The notes under the pieces were generated by a model. That model saw only the letters and a program-made list of their open reading frames with translations. It did not search any database and was not told the origin of the DNA. Below, one piece after another: positions 1-7,927 of a stretch of DNA of 64,000 nt. The DNA is taken from positions 3,782,001-3,846,000 of the forward strand of contig NZ_CP051240.1 in the NCBI RefSeq assembly GCF_017794965.1. The letters run 5' to 3'. A program made the translations under genes and the position numbers. How positions within the stretch are numbered: position 1 is the stretch's first letter; the number at the start of each line of letters is the position of its first letter. The DNA is from Alcanivorax sp. (lineage in GTDB: Bacteria > Pseudomonadota > Gammaproteobacteria > Pseudomonadales > Alcanivoracaceae).

Positions 1-83
1 TCGCCAACGAGGCGGTCACAGTTTTCAGGGAGGATCCCGGTAGCTGTTCCGTTAAACAGGGTGTTGAACTGTCGTCGCAGGGG

Positions 84-986
84 TCAGTCAGTGCTCTCAC
101 TGCTGGTGCTCACCGCCACCGGCTCACGCGAAAAAATGCCGATAATCGGGGTGCCCTGGGCCTGCAGAATCGGTTCGATATCCCGGTGCAGGGCGTGGTA
201 CTGATAAAACGGCACGCGCGGAAAAAGATGATGAATGGAATGCAGATTCTGACCCAGCCAGAACCATTCCACCGGTTTCATCCAGCGCGGCATGATCAGG
301 CTGTTGGTATTGCGGTAACGCTCGCTCACCTTGTACGGGTGGTGCGGGCGGTAGGCAAACCAGTAGGCAGTGAACAGCCCACCCGTGTAGTAGCCCAGCA
401 GCAACACCACCGCCGTCCCCGGTTGATCCACCATCACCAGAAAGGCAATCCGCCATCCCAGCGACACGGTCAGCTCGCTGCAGTAAATCAGTTTTTCTTT
501 CAGCGAGGCGCTGCCCCAGCTGTGCTGTACAAAGAAGGTATTCTGAATCCACTGAAAACGCAGCCCGGCGATGATCATCGCCAAGGGGTTTTTCTGCATC
601 CCGCTGACCACAAAGTCCGGGTCCTTGTCCGGCTGATTGGTATAGCGGTGATGGGTAAAGTGCTCGATGCGATGCGAGGCATAAGGAATCGCGATGATGG
701 GGGCCACCAAGTAGCCACACAGATCGTTGATCCACTTGCGGCTATCGTTCTGGCCATGGATATTGCCGTGGGCGGCTTCATGTAGCGGCGTATACGACAT
801 GTAGGTAAGCGCCGCCACCAGGAAGTAGGCCTGCCAGGGGCCAAGGGTGCCATTGGCAAACAGTAACAGCGTGGCAACAAAGGCCACCACCACGGCCAAC
901 GTGAGCGCAATTGTCGGCCACGCGGTTTTGCCCATATAGTGTTTGGCGCAGGCAATGGCCTGCTTGTTCAAGGTTGCCGGGTCCAT
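84..986 (-). CDS. Fatty acid desaturase family membrane protein
   Basis: Integral-membrane di-iron desaturase or hydroxylase of about 300 residues. The three histidine clusters of the family are visible: HEAAHGNIH, HRIEHFTHH and, near the C-terminus, HSIHHLFPR. Hydrophobic segments lie before the first box (about residues 25-45 and 50-65) and between the second and third boxes, so it should sit in the inner membrane with the iron site facing the cytoplasm. Such enzymes introduce double bonds into acyl chains or hydroxylate related lipids using O2 and a reductant; the exact substrate cannot be read from sequence. I prefer the ATG at 986 (AGAGG about 8 bases upstream); an in-frame ATG at 1010 would add eight residues. 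It is divergent from the AraC-type regulator, 67 bases away, which may control it. Confidence 0.85.
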   Translation of the reverse strand: MDPATLNKQAIACAKHYMGKTAWPTIALTLAVVVAFVATLLLFANGTLGPWQAYFLVAALTYMSYTPLHEAAHGNIHGQNDSRKWINDLCGYLVAPIIAIPYASHRIEHFTHHRYTNQPDKDPDFVVSGMQKNPLAMIIAGLRFQWIQNTFFVQHSWGSASLKEKLIYCSELTVSLGWRIAFLVMVDQPGTAVVLLLGYYTGGLFTAYWFAYRPHHPYKVSERYRNTNSLIMPRWMKPVEWFWLGQNLHSIHHLFPRVPFYQYHALHRDIEPILQAQGTPIIGIFSREPVAVSTSSESTD

Positions 987-1053
987 GGTGCTGCCTCTGG
1001 TGGTTATCATGGTTCCAGACTAGGCCGGCACCCTCACAATCAGAATAGCCGCC

Positions 1054-2121
1054 GTGGCCAATCACCCTGCAGAAGTGGCCAGCGCTAACGGCGGATCAGC
1101 GGAACGGGCAATGCAACACAGCGACGACACCCTCCACCCGGTAGCCATCAGCCAGGTGATGCTCAACTTTGCCCAGCGCCATGGCATCGACAGGCAGACC
1201 TGCCTGCTCGGCACCGGCATTGCCGATGACGCCCTTTCCAGCGGAGAGGGATTGGTCACTCGCACCCAGGAAATGCGCCTGATCGAAAACCTGATGCTGG
1301 CCCTGCCGGACGACGGCGCCTGGGGCTTCGAATTGGGTCTGCAATACCACCTGGCCACCTTCGGGGTGTGGGGCTTCGCCCTGCGCACCTGCAAGACCCT
1401 GCGTGAAGCGGCCATCCTGGGGGTGCGCTATCTTCCTCTCAGCACCGCCTACTGCCGCATCGAACTGGTGGAAGACGACGACACCTTTGGCATCACCTTC
1501 GACCCGGATCCCATCCCGCCGCACCTGCGCCAGTTTCTGCTCGAGCGGGACATGGCCACGGCCCTGAATCTGGTGCGGGAAATCACCCTGCAAGGCGTGG
1601 ACTTTCGCGCCATCGACCTGGCCGGCCAGCCCGATGTCAGTGCCGAGGCCATTCAGGAAGAATGTGGCGTGAAACCCACCTTCGCCGCCCGCAGCAACCG
1701 CATCCTGGTGAACCGCGCCGGCGCCAGCCAGCCCTTCCCCGGCTACGATCCGGTGCTCACCCGCATGCTCGAACAGCAATGCCAGCAGCGCATGGACACC
1801 GTAGAAAACAGCGGCATTGCCGGCAAAGTACGCCAGCAACTACTGGGCGAACTGGGCCTCGGCGCCACCCTCAACGACATGGCCAGCGCCCTGGCCCTGT
1901 CCTCGCGCAGCCTGCGCCGAAAACTGGAACAGGAAGGCACCAGCTACCGCGATCTGGTAGAAGAAGAGCGCCGCCAACTGGCCCTGCAACTGCTCACCAG
2001 CACCACCATGAAAATCGAAGAAGTCGCCGCCCACCTGGCCTACACCGACGCCGGCGGCTTCGTCCGCGCCTTCCGCCGCTGGCAAGGCTGCTCCCCCAGC
2101 GAATATCGGGACAAGCACTAA
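1054..2121 (+). CDS. AraC-family transcriptional regulator
   Basis: A regulator of about 355 residues with a long N-terminal ligand-sensing part resembling the 'arabinose-binding domain of AraC-type regulators' found in OruR/ArgR-like proteins, and a C-terminal double helix-turn-helix (about residues 255-350; segments LNDMASALALSSRSLRRKLE and IEEVAAHLAYTDAGGFVRAF, ending in SPSEYRDKH). The GTG at 1054 gives the longest frame; an ATG at 1111 is a possible later start. It is divergent from the desaturase at 84-986, so regulation of that gene is a reasonable inference. Codon use is strongly C/G-ending, typical of the chromosome here. It marks the left flank of the defence island. Confidence 0.88.
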   Translation: MANHPAEVASANGGSAERAMQHSDDTLHPVAISQVMLNFAQRHGIDRQTCLLGTGIADDALSSGEGLVTRTQEMRLIENLMLALPDDGAWGFELGLQYHLATFGVWGFALRTCKTLREAAILGVRYLPLSTAYCRIELVEDDDTFGITFDPDPIPPHLRQFLLERDMATALNLVREITLQGVDFRAIDLAGQPDVSAEAIQEECGVKPTFAARSNRILVNRAGASQPFPGYDPVLTRMLEQQCQQRMDTVENSGIAGKVRQQLLGELGLGATLNDMASALALSSRSLRRKLEQEGTSYRDLVEEERRQLALQLLTSTTMKIEEVAAHLAYTDAGGFVRAFRRWQGCSPSEYRDKH

Positions 2122-2429
2122 CCTCAAATCTGCATGGCACCCCCAGCCGCCGCGAGGATGCCATACCATGACAGCTTCTCGCGCTGTTACAGAAAGCCGC
2201 TCAGAGCCCTGGGTTATCGAGTCGCTGTGGGAGTCTGCCTGCAGACGATTCTGGCTTAAGGGAAACCAGAGGCGTGCCTGTACGCGCCCCCCCTCCCTCG
2301 TAGGAGCCAGCCTGCTGGCGATTTTTTAGCGATGCTGCTATCGCGAAGAGGGCAGCACAGGCAGCCCTCCATGATTGCAGTCGAGCAACAGACCAACAGA
2401 ATGAATGGATGCGGCATACCCAGAAGCGT
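2122..2429. other. Intergenic spacer with one REP-like palindrome
   Basis: The 308-base gap between the AraC gene and the WYL gene, which converge here. The only structure I see is a REP-like unit (GTAGGAGCCAGCCTGCTGG) at about 2299-2326 followed by a T-run (TTTTTT at 2322-2327). That would let the hairpin act as a terminator for the AraC gene. I see no protein-coding signal in the rest. This is probably the left junction zone of the island. Confidence 0.5.
2299..2327 (+). repeat. REP-like palindrome followed by T-run (possible terminator)
   Basis: GTAGGAGCCAGCCTGCTGGCG forms a small GCCAGC/GCTGGC hairpin and is followed directly by six T residues. The same unit recurs at about 54811-54835, and close variants occur at 41440, 47447 and 47640. 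It sits between two convergent genes, where a terminator is expected. Confidence 0.55.
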
Positions 2430-3311
2430 TCACTTCCACAACCATTTCTTAACCACATCAAAATTCCCCAGCACCACCTGCTGGGCCTCTGGCCCACGAT
2501 GATCCTGATCATCCAGCCGCAATAACTGCACGATGTAATTTGCCATCGCAGCGCGGCAGGGGATCGACAAGACGCCTCGCGTCATCCCGTAATCCCGGGC
2601 AATCACTTTCTGTTGCGCATCGGACAGGCGTGGATCTGGCACCACCTTCAAGGTTAGTGACTTCTGCCAGGCTTTATCCTGGTCTGCGCCCTGTTCGCCG
2701 GGCAGGGTGATCTCAGGCTTGTCCATGATTCGACTCAGCACAAAATCCCGGTAATCGCTGTTCTTTTCACACCAGGCTCGTACGTGCCAGCGCATGCCGT
2801 TATGCACCACGGTATGAGGCTGAATTACCCTGTATTCCGGCTCGGGGTTGTTCAGGGAGGTGTATTCAATCTCCACCCGCAATCCTTCCCGGCACGCCTG
2901 CAGGATGGGCCGTAACACCGCTGGGCGAAGATCCCGTGAGGGTGGCAGCAATACCTCGGTATTCAGCTCCCGTACATCCAGTGCTTCGAAGGCGCAGCTC
3001 AGATCTTCCCGGGCATGCATCATCTGCAGATACTCATCCGCCTGACCGCGAGTGAATACCGGCTTGAAACCGGTGGCTGGCTTATAGCCTTTGAGTGACA
3101 GGTCATACTCCAGATTGCCTGGCGCATACTCATTCAGATAGAGATTAATGTCCTTGCTGGCCTGCTGGCGCCCAATGCCGAAGGCGCGCACCAGATGATT
3201 GGTCGTCAGTCGTCCTTCCCACAGGGCAATCACCTCGATCAACCGGTACCGCAATAACAAATCCCAGCGTAGCGGCCAATCCGCCGCATTCTTCCCTGCT
3301 GTACGCGCCAT
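2430..3311 (-). CDS. WYL-domain transcriptional regulator (defence-associated type)
   Basis: A protein of about 293 residues. The N-terminal winged-helix-like part (about residues 15-75, WDLLLRYRLIEVIALWEGRL, then a segment GIGRQQASKDINLYL) is followed by a WYL-type beta-rich domain (about 140-215; motif VEIEYTSLNNPE, then HVRAWCEK and RDFVLSRI) and a C-terminal extension (about 220-293). This is the layout of the BrxR/CapW-like repressors that control phage-defence loci by binding DNA and sensing a nucleic-acid-type ligand. The ATG at 3311 is chosen because GGAG lies about seven bases upstream; longer in-frame starts exist. It faces the plus-strand defence operon across a 158-base spacer, so control of that operon is likely but inferred. 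Confidence 0.82.
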   Translation of the reverse strand: MARTAGKNAADWPLRWDLLLRYRLIEVIALWEGRLTTNHLVRAFGIGRQQASKDINLYLNEYAPGNLEYDLSLKGYKPATGFKPVFTRGQADEYLQMMHAREDLSCAFEALDVRELNTEVLLPPSRDLRPAVLRPILQACREGLRVEIEYTSLNNPEPEYRVIQPHTVVHNGMRWHVRAWCEKNSDYRDFVLSRIMDKPEITLPGEQGADQDKAWQKSLTLKVVPDPRLSDAQQKVIARDYGMTRGVLSIPCRAAMANYIVQLLRLDDQDHRGPEAQQVVLGNFDVVKKWLWK

Positions 3312-3469
3312 GTTGTGCTCCAAAAAGCGACACATGCCGAAAGGCGACATGTTCATGTAGTCAGTATTGGCATGACGATAGTAAATGCATAATGTGGGGC
3401 TGTCATCAAGGGTTCGATGAGACCGCGGCAGGGATGCTGCACAATCAGGAACAAAGGAAGTCACAAGTT

Positions 3470-3793
3470 ATGGTGAGTTGTTCTCGTTGCGGGAAGACAG
3501 GCGGTAAAGAACAGGGCTCAGGCAAGGGGCTCAGTCTGGTCACAATCCCCCATGAAGCAGGGCAGGGGAGTGGCCGTGTTTTGGTGTATTGCCAGGAATG
3601 CTGGACCGAAATGGCCGAGTGCATCGCCGAAGTGATACCGCTGGAGATGGTCAGCCCCGGCGTTCTGTTGGATCTCTATCGCACCGGCAAAACCACTTCT
3701 GATCCGTTCACTGCCTGCCAGCTGGTGTTTGGCCATGCGGAGCCGGAGTTGGTGCGAGAGGCGCAGGCGTTAATCAATTCTCACTGCGGCTAG
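3470..3793 (+). CDS. Small Cys-rich (zinc-ribbon-like) hypothetical protein
   Basis: A protein of 107 residues that I do not recognise. It begins with a CSRCGK knuckle (Cys4, Cys7) and has a second pair (CQEC) around residues 42-45, an arrangement expected of a four-cysteine zinc ribbon. The rest is mixed and soluble. The ATG at 3470 is chosen because AAAGGAAG lies nine bases upstream. A weak promoter-like pair (TTGGCA at 3367, CATAAT at 3388, 15-base spacing) lies in the spacer shared with the WYL gene. The next gene follows after 12 bases. It is probably the first gene of the long defence transcript; its role is unknown. Confidence 0.6.
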   Translation: MVSCSRCGKTGGKEQGSGKGLSLVTIPHEAGQGSGRVLVYCQECWTEMAECIAEVIPLEMVSPGVLLDLYRTGKTTSDPFTACQLVFGHAEPELVREAQALINSHCG

Positions 3794-3805
3794 CTGGAGG
3801 CGACA

Positions 3806-4249
3806 ATGAAAGATCTGAACTCTTATCTCCCCCTGGTCGTCCTGTGGGCCAAAAAACACCACGACCTGATCCAGGAGCAGGGCGCCGAGCTCAACGAAGA
3901 AGGTATGGAAATGGCCAGAAGCGTGGGCGTGGCAGAGCCCGAACGCATTCGCATCATGCTGGTAGACGAGATTCCCTTCCAGGAAGATCCGGTGGTCTAC
4001 AGCCTGGCAAAGAGCGTCGGCATGCTCAGCGGCCAGGTCACGGGCATCACTTTTGGCCACTCTATCTACATCGTCAAAGGCTGCCAGTCCGCCCGGCTCT
4101 ACAGTCACGAATTCCGCCACGTACACCAATACGAAGTGCTCGGCTCCATTGGCTCTTTCATGGATGTGTACCTCGAACAGGTTATGACATTCGGCTACCA
4201 CCAGGCGCCCCTGGAAAAGGACGCCCGCCAGTTCGAGACAGGGCCCTGA
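3806..4249 (+). CDS. Hypothetical protein with HExxH (zincin-like) motif
   Basis: A soluble protein of 147 residues. Residues 101-105 read HEFRH, an HExxH zinc-peptidase signature, within the helix-like stretch SHEFRHVHQYEVLG. The family is not one I can name; the size and motif suggest a small metallopeptidase in the broad manner of ImmA/IrrE or DUF-type zincins, which often work with XRE regulators such as the one just downstream. A strong GGAGG precedes the ATG at 3806. If catalytic, it might cleave a regulator and derepress the locus; that is inference. The remainder carries many charged residues and no membrane segment. Confidence 0.6.
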   Translation: MKDLNSYLPLVVLWAKKHHDLIQEQGAELNEEGMEMARSVGVAEPERIRIMLVDEIPFQEDPVVYSLAKSVGMLSGQVTGITFGHSIYIVKGCQSARLYSHEFRHVHQYEVLGSIGSFMDVYLEQVMTFGYHQAPLEKDARQFETGP

Positions 4250-4252
4250 CAG

Positions 4253-4286
4253 GTAGGAGCCCCTCTCGAGGTGCGAACCGCCGGGA
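4253..4286. repeat. Intergenic palindromic repeat, GTAGGAGCCCCTCTCGAGG type
   Basis: The unit at about 4253-4286 (GTAGGAGCCCCTCTCGAGG, then TGCGAACCGCCGGG) matches, in reverse complement, the element at about 54922-54960. The inner CTCGAG forms the palindrome. It lies between the HExxH gene and the XRE promoter and might weaken read-through. Confidence 0.5.
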
Positions 4287-4301
4287 TCAGGCAAAAAAGG
4301 A

Positions 4302-4333
4302 TTGACAGAATGTAGTGTGTACTAAACACTACA
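4302..4333 (+). promoter_or_regulatory. Promoter -35 and palindromic operator of the XRE gene
   Basis: TTGACA (4302-4307) is a consensus -35 box. Just downstream is an 8-base inverted repeat TGTAGTGT (4311-4318) and ACACTACA (4326-4333) separated by seven bases, ending three bases before the ATG at 4337. A dyad between the -35 region and the start codon is the classic place for an autoregulating XRE repressor to bind. The -10 box is not clear. Confidence 0.65.
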
Positions 4334-4336
4334 CGA

Positions 4337-4687
4337 ATGAGCTTTGGTGATTACATACGACAAGCGCGGCTTGCCCGCCAGCAAACAGACAAAGGCTACT
4401 CGCTGCGCCGGGTGGCAGGCAGGGTGGGCGTCGAGCCCGCGTACTTGTCGAAAATCGAACGCGATGTCTTTCCGCCGCCGTCGGAGCAAATGATCGTGAA
4501 CCTGGCGGCGGATCTCGGCGAAGACCCGGATGTGCTGCTGGCACTGGCCGGCAAACTCTCCTCTGAGCTGAGAGAGATTATCGTGCGGCGCCCGCAGTTG
4601 TTTGCCGAGCTCATACGGCAACTCAAGGACGCGCCCGACCATGCCATCCTGCGCATGGTCCGGGAAGTGACGGATGGGGACTGGTAA
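4337..4687 (+). CDS. XRE-family helix-turn-helix regulator
   Basis: A regulator of 116 residues. Residues 4-65 are a Cro/C1-type HTH (DYIRQARLARQ ... SLRRVAGRVGVEPAYLSKIER), and the C-terminal half (LSSELREIIVRRPQLFAELI) is a small helical domain that may dimerise. The perfect TGTAGTGT-N7-ACACTACA dyad directly before the start codon suggests that it represses its own gene and the genes after it. The stop is 15 bases before the next gene, so the two are co-transcribed. It follows an HExxH protein, which recalls repressor and protease pairs of mobile elements. Identification as XRE is firm; the regulatory target is inferred. Confidence 0.85.
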   Translation: MSFGDYIRQARLARQQTDKGYSLRRVAGRVGVEPAYLSKIERDVFPPPSEQMIVNLAADLGEDPDVLLALAGKLSSELREIIVRRPQLFAELIRQLKDAPDHAILRMVREVTDGDW

Positions 4688-4702
4688 AAGGGATGAACCG
4701 AC

Positions 4703-5707
4703 ATGATTGAACTGAACGCTAACGAACTGGTTTTCCGGTTTCCGGAAGTGCACCCCCAGGCGGCATGCCGGGTGAACTTCCAGCGCACCCTGCGCATCCC
4801 GGATGACAATCGCGAATACGCCTTGCCGCCCGGCCTGGGGCGTTTTCCGATGGAGCATGTGGAAGATCATGCCAAGACGCTGCCCGCCGAATACCAGAAG
4901 CGTGGCGGGGTGATGCTGCCCATGTACCAGGCAGAAGCGCTGTGGATCAGCTTTACGGGTGCAGGCGACTATCCCTTCCTCCTGAAAATCGCGGCGGGCA
5001 AGATCAACGCCGTCACCGGTGAATCCTGGAAAGATGCCGTATCCGACACCCCGCAAGACTACATCGTCACCCCGGATCAGCCCTGGCTCGATGGCTTCTG
5101 TATCCAGAAAGGCCTGATCCGTCAGTTCGTGGCCATGCCCCTTGGCAGTGGCTACACCGCCGAAGAGCAGTTAACCGGCGCGGCTGAGTTTGGTGGTCTG
5201 CAGATCATCGCCTACCCCATGAAGCGGGAGTGTTATGAGGCCATCAAGGCGCGTGAAATCAGCGCCTGCCGGTCAATGAGCGCGGATTCGTTCATGTGTG
5301 CGGATATGGCCATGGCACCAAGCATGGGAATGGCGCCTGGCGGGCTGATGAAGCAGACGATCCATAAGGACAAGCACGGCCTCGATGCTTGGGATCTATC
5401 ACAGTCAAGCCGCTGCTTTGTGCACTTGCTCAACAGCAAGCAATGGCAGCAGGTCACCGGCAATCAGCCGCCATGCAAGCCGCCTACCGCCAGCGATTAC
5501 AGCGCCGCAGGCCTGCCTTGGTTCGAGCATTACGCAGAAGGCGAACAGGCACTGGGCGGCTCTGAAGTTCTGGCCGGACTGGACAGCGTCGCCGCCAAAG
5601 GCATTAAACAGGGCGAAACCCCGCTGCCAGACAACGACCCGGTACAGATCGGCAAGGTCATCAACCAGGGACCAGCCAAGCCGTCGGTCAGCGAAGGAGA
5701 CTGGTAA
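4703..5707 (+). CDS. Conserved hypothetical protein with Met/Cys-rich segment
   Basis: A protein of 334 residues whose function I do not know. It has a conserved-looking core (QPWLDGFCIQKGLIRQFVAM, then GYTAEEQLTG and GGLQIIAYPMKRE) with no signal peptide or membrane helix. Residues of about 190-215 are unusually rich in methionine with two cysteines (CRSMSADSFMCADMAMAPSM), which could bind a metal or be flexible. It is separated by 15 bases from the XRE gene and probably shares its transcript. The C-terminus (EGDW) resembles that of the preceding XRE protein (DGDW). Its position at the head of the defence genes suggests a role in regulation or assembly, but nothing in the sequence proves this. 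Confidence 0.7.
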   Translation: MIELNANELVFRFPEVHPQAACRVNFQRTLRIPDDNREYALPPGLGRFPMEHVEDHAKTLPAEYQKRGGVMLPMYQAEALWISFTGAGDYPFLLKIAAGKINAVTGESWKDAVSDTPQDYIVTPDQPWLDGFCIQKGLIRQFVAMPLGSGYTAEEQLTGAAEFGGLQIIAYPMKRECYEAIKAREISACRSMSADSFMCADMAMAPSMGMAPGGLMKQTIHKDKHGLDAWDLSQSSRCFVHLLNSKQWQQVTGNQPPCKPPTASDYSAAGLPWFEHYAEGEQALGGSEVLAGLDSVAAKGIKQGETPLPDNDPVQIGKVINQGPAKPSVSEGDW

Positions 5708-5882
5708 CCCGCCTGCGGGCGAGCCTCTAACCTGACGGACCCGCTCATGAAAAAGTACCAAGGGGCACTAGACCTCACGCCCAAATGTGATACTGTCCAC
5801 AAAAATAATGAACGCGCTTCACTGTGGGCCAGGAAGGCTCAAATGCCATCATTTTGATGTCATTCAGGGGAAAGGAAGAATC

Positions 5883-6539
5883 ATGGGGATCGACTACAAC
5901 ACGCTCAAGAACCGTCAGCGCCAGGAACGGGACAGCTACCCAGACAACCTGGGCCTGCGCGTCCACCGCGCCCTCAGCTGGCTGAATCGCGCCGAACAGG
6001 AAGACGACCCGGACAGCCGCTTCATCTTCCTGTGGATCGCTTTCAACGCCGCCTACGCCACAGAAATCGACGACCGCGAAGGTCTTAGTGAACAGGGCGC
6101 ATTTAACGCCTTCCTCGGCAAGCTCAATGACCTGGACACCAGCAAGCGCCTGAGTCAGTTGGTCTGGACAGCCTATTCCGGCGCCATCCGCGTGTTGCTG
6201 GATAACCCCTATGTCTTTCCTTCGTTCTGGGATTACCAGAAAGGCAACAAGACAGAAGCCCAGTGGCAGCAAAGCTTTGACGCCGCCAAAAAGGCAGCCA
6301 ACCACGCCCTCGCCAGGCAAGATACCACACGAGTACTGGCCATCGTCCTGACCCGCATCTACACCCTGCGTAACCAGCTGGTCCACGGCGGCGCCACCTG
6401 GAACAGCAGCGTCAACCGCGACCAGATCCGCGACTGCGTAAATCTCATGGCTGAACTGGTGCCGGCAGTAATCGAGATCATGATGGATAGCCCGAACACC
6501 CTGTGGGGGGAAGCGAGCTACCCGGTGGTTCGGAGTTAA
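5883..6539 (+). CDS. HEPN-like (ApeA-type) hypothetical protein
   Basis: An all-helical protein of 218 residues. Near the C-terminus is RNQLVHGG, which fits the R-x4-6-H signature of HEPN ribonucleases and of the ApeA-like HEPN family; the upstream helix with FIFLWIAFNAAYA also resembles those proteins. HEPN proteins cut RNA in toxin-antitoxin and abortive-infection systems, or act as non-catalytic partners. The ATG at 5883 is preferred over upstream in-frame ATGs because of the GGAAAGGAAG before it. The stop overlaps the next start (TAATG), so translation is coupled to the TPR-like gene. Catalytic activity is inferred from a short motif only. Confidence 0.65.
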   Translation: MGIDYNTLKNRQRQERDSYPDNLGLRVHRALSWLNRAEQEDDPDSRFIFLWIAFNAAYATEIDDREGLSEQGAFNAFLGKLNDLDTSKRLSQLVWTAYSGAIRVLLDNPYVFPSFWDYQKGNKTEAQWQQSFDAAKKAANHALARQDTTRVLAIVLTRIYTLRNQLVHGGATWNSSVNRDQIRDCVNLMAELVPAVIEIMMDSPNTLWGEASYPVVRS

Positions 6540-7927
6540 TGATGGAGGTGCTGTTGCGTGCCCAAACCCTGTTCAGGGGTGGCAGTCTTGAACAGGCTGC
6601 AGAGTTGCTGGAAGCCCATATGGCTGCCCAGCCACGGGACATGAGGGTTGCAGCAGCCCTTGGCCGTCTTTACCGGGGTCTTAAACAGCCTGAAAAAGCC
6701 GCTTATTGGCTGCGTTACTCCTTGCAACACCACGAGGTTGCTGCTGATTTTGATGAGGAGGATGCGGCTTACCTGGTGAGCTCCTCTGAAGAAGAGCCCG
6801 CTCTGGAACTGGATTACGAGTATGGCGTCCCGGTCGTTCAGCCACAGGCCGCCAATGATGACGACTCCCGGCAGCAAGGACAGGGTTCGCAAGTATTCAG
6901 CAGTGAATCTACAGAGGAGCCAGAAGTTGCTGACATTCTGGAAGACATCTCACCCTTCATAGACAGTGAGTTGCCAGAAGCGACATTGGCAGAGCCTGAG
7001 GGGGATGCAGAGGAAAGCGAACCGTTCAAGGCGGTAGAAAGTGGTCAACCTGCTGAGGATCTCATCGGGAATATTGAAGATGATGAGGTGCTGGATGCGG
7101 CCGATGAGCTGGCTGACATCCCTGATTTTGAAGCTGAAGAGCCCGCTGACATTGCCGTTGTGGATGACCTGGAAGATGAAGAGGTAATCACAACGGACGA
7201 CGATGAGGAGTTTGGCCAGGGCATCGTTGATCTGTTTGAAGAGGCGGATGAAGCAGACGAGGACGACCTCGAAAGCTTCTATATCGAATTGGACCCGGAA
7301 GATCTGGGCCAGGATGATGAGCCGGAAGAGCTCCCCGAGCGCCTGACACACAGGGAAAAAGCGGAAGGCATCGCAGCAGGGCTTGCCGTCGAGGGTGAAT
7401 GGCTGAAGAAAGACATGGGAATCCTGGTGGATGTGCTCGCGCATCATCGCAGCCACGGCAAGACCCAGTCTGCGCTTCGGGAACTACTGGTTAAAAAGCA
7501 GGCAACCCCCGAAGAGCTGCATGTACTGCATGAGCTGAGAAAGATCTGGGGTACAGGCGGGTATAACCGGACATACCGGAAAGAAGAGGCCGTAGATGGC
7601 TGGCCCAATATATCGTGGCGTCTGGCGCTGGATCTCACCAGAGCGCTAAAAGCAGACGATGCGGCCGAGGTGCTGCTGTTTGTCGAAGACTGCTTCCAGG
7701 ACTGGAATGCATCTGCTGAAAAGATCGCTGCATTCCCGATCTTTTCGTATTACCTGCAGCATATTCTTGACCATATGGAAAACATGGCGCTGTGCTGTGG
7801 GCAGCCGCCGCCGGCCTATATCGAATACGAATTTTTTGAGCAGGACGACGATGGATGGGAACAATGGCACAGGCCAGAGCCTTTTAATTTCAACATCTAT
7901 CGAGAGTCAGAGGACAGCCAATGGTAA
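6539..7927 (+). CDS. TPR-like protein with long acidic linker
   Basis: A protein of about 462 residues in three parts. Residues 1-60 resemble TPR helices (FRGGSLEQAAELLEAHMAAQ, then VAAALGRLYRGLKQPEKAAYW). About residues 70-280 are extremely acidic, dense in Asp and Glu with few basic residues. The C-terminal 180 residues are a folded domain of unknown type with many Trp and Tyr and an acidic end. The start overlaps the HEPN-like stop, and its own stop overlaps the SNF2 helicase start by seven bases, so it is tightly coupled to the helicase. The acidic stretch could mimic DNA or bind a basic partner; this is speculation. I do not recognise the family. Confidence 0.7.
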   Translation: MMEVLLRAQTLFRGGSLEQAAELLEAHMAAQPRDMRVAAALGRLYRGLKQPEKAAYWLRYSLQHHEVAADFDEEDAAYLVSSSEEEPALELDYEYGVPVVQPQAANDDDSRQQGQGSQVFSSESTEEPEVADILEDISPFIDSELPEATLAEPEGDAEESEPFKAVESGQPAEDLIGNIEDDEVLDAADELADIPDFEAEEPADIAVVDDLEDEEVITTDDDEEFGQGIVDLFEEADEADEDDLESFYIELDPEDLGQDDEPEELPERLTHREKAEGIAAGLAVEGEWLKKDMGILVDVLAHHRSHGKTQSALRELLVKKQATPEELHVLHELRKIWGTGGYNRTYRKEEAVDGWPNISWRLALDLTRALKADDAAEVLLFVEDCFQDWNASAEKIAAFPIFSYYLQHILDHMENMALCCGQPPPAYIEYEFFEQDDDGWEQWHRPEPFNFNIYRESEDSQW

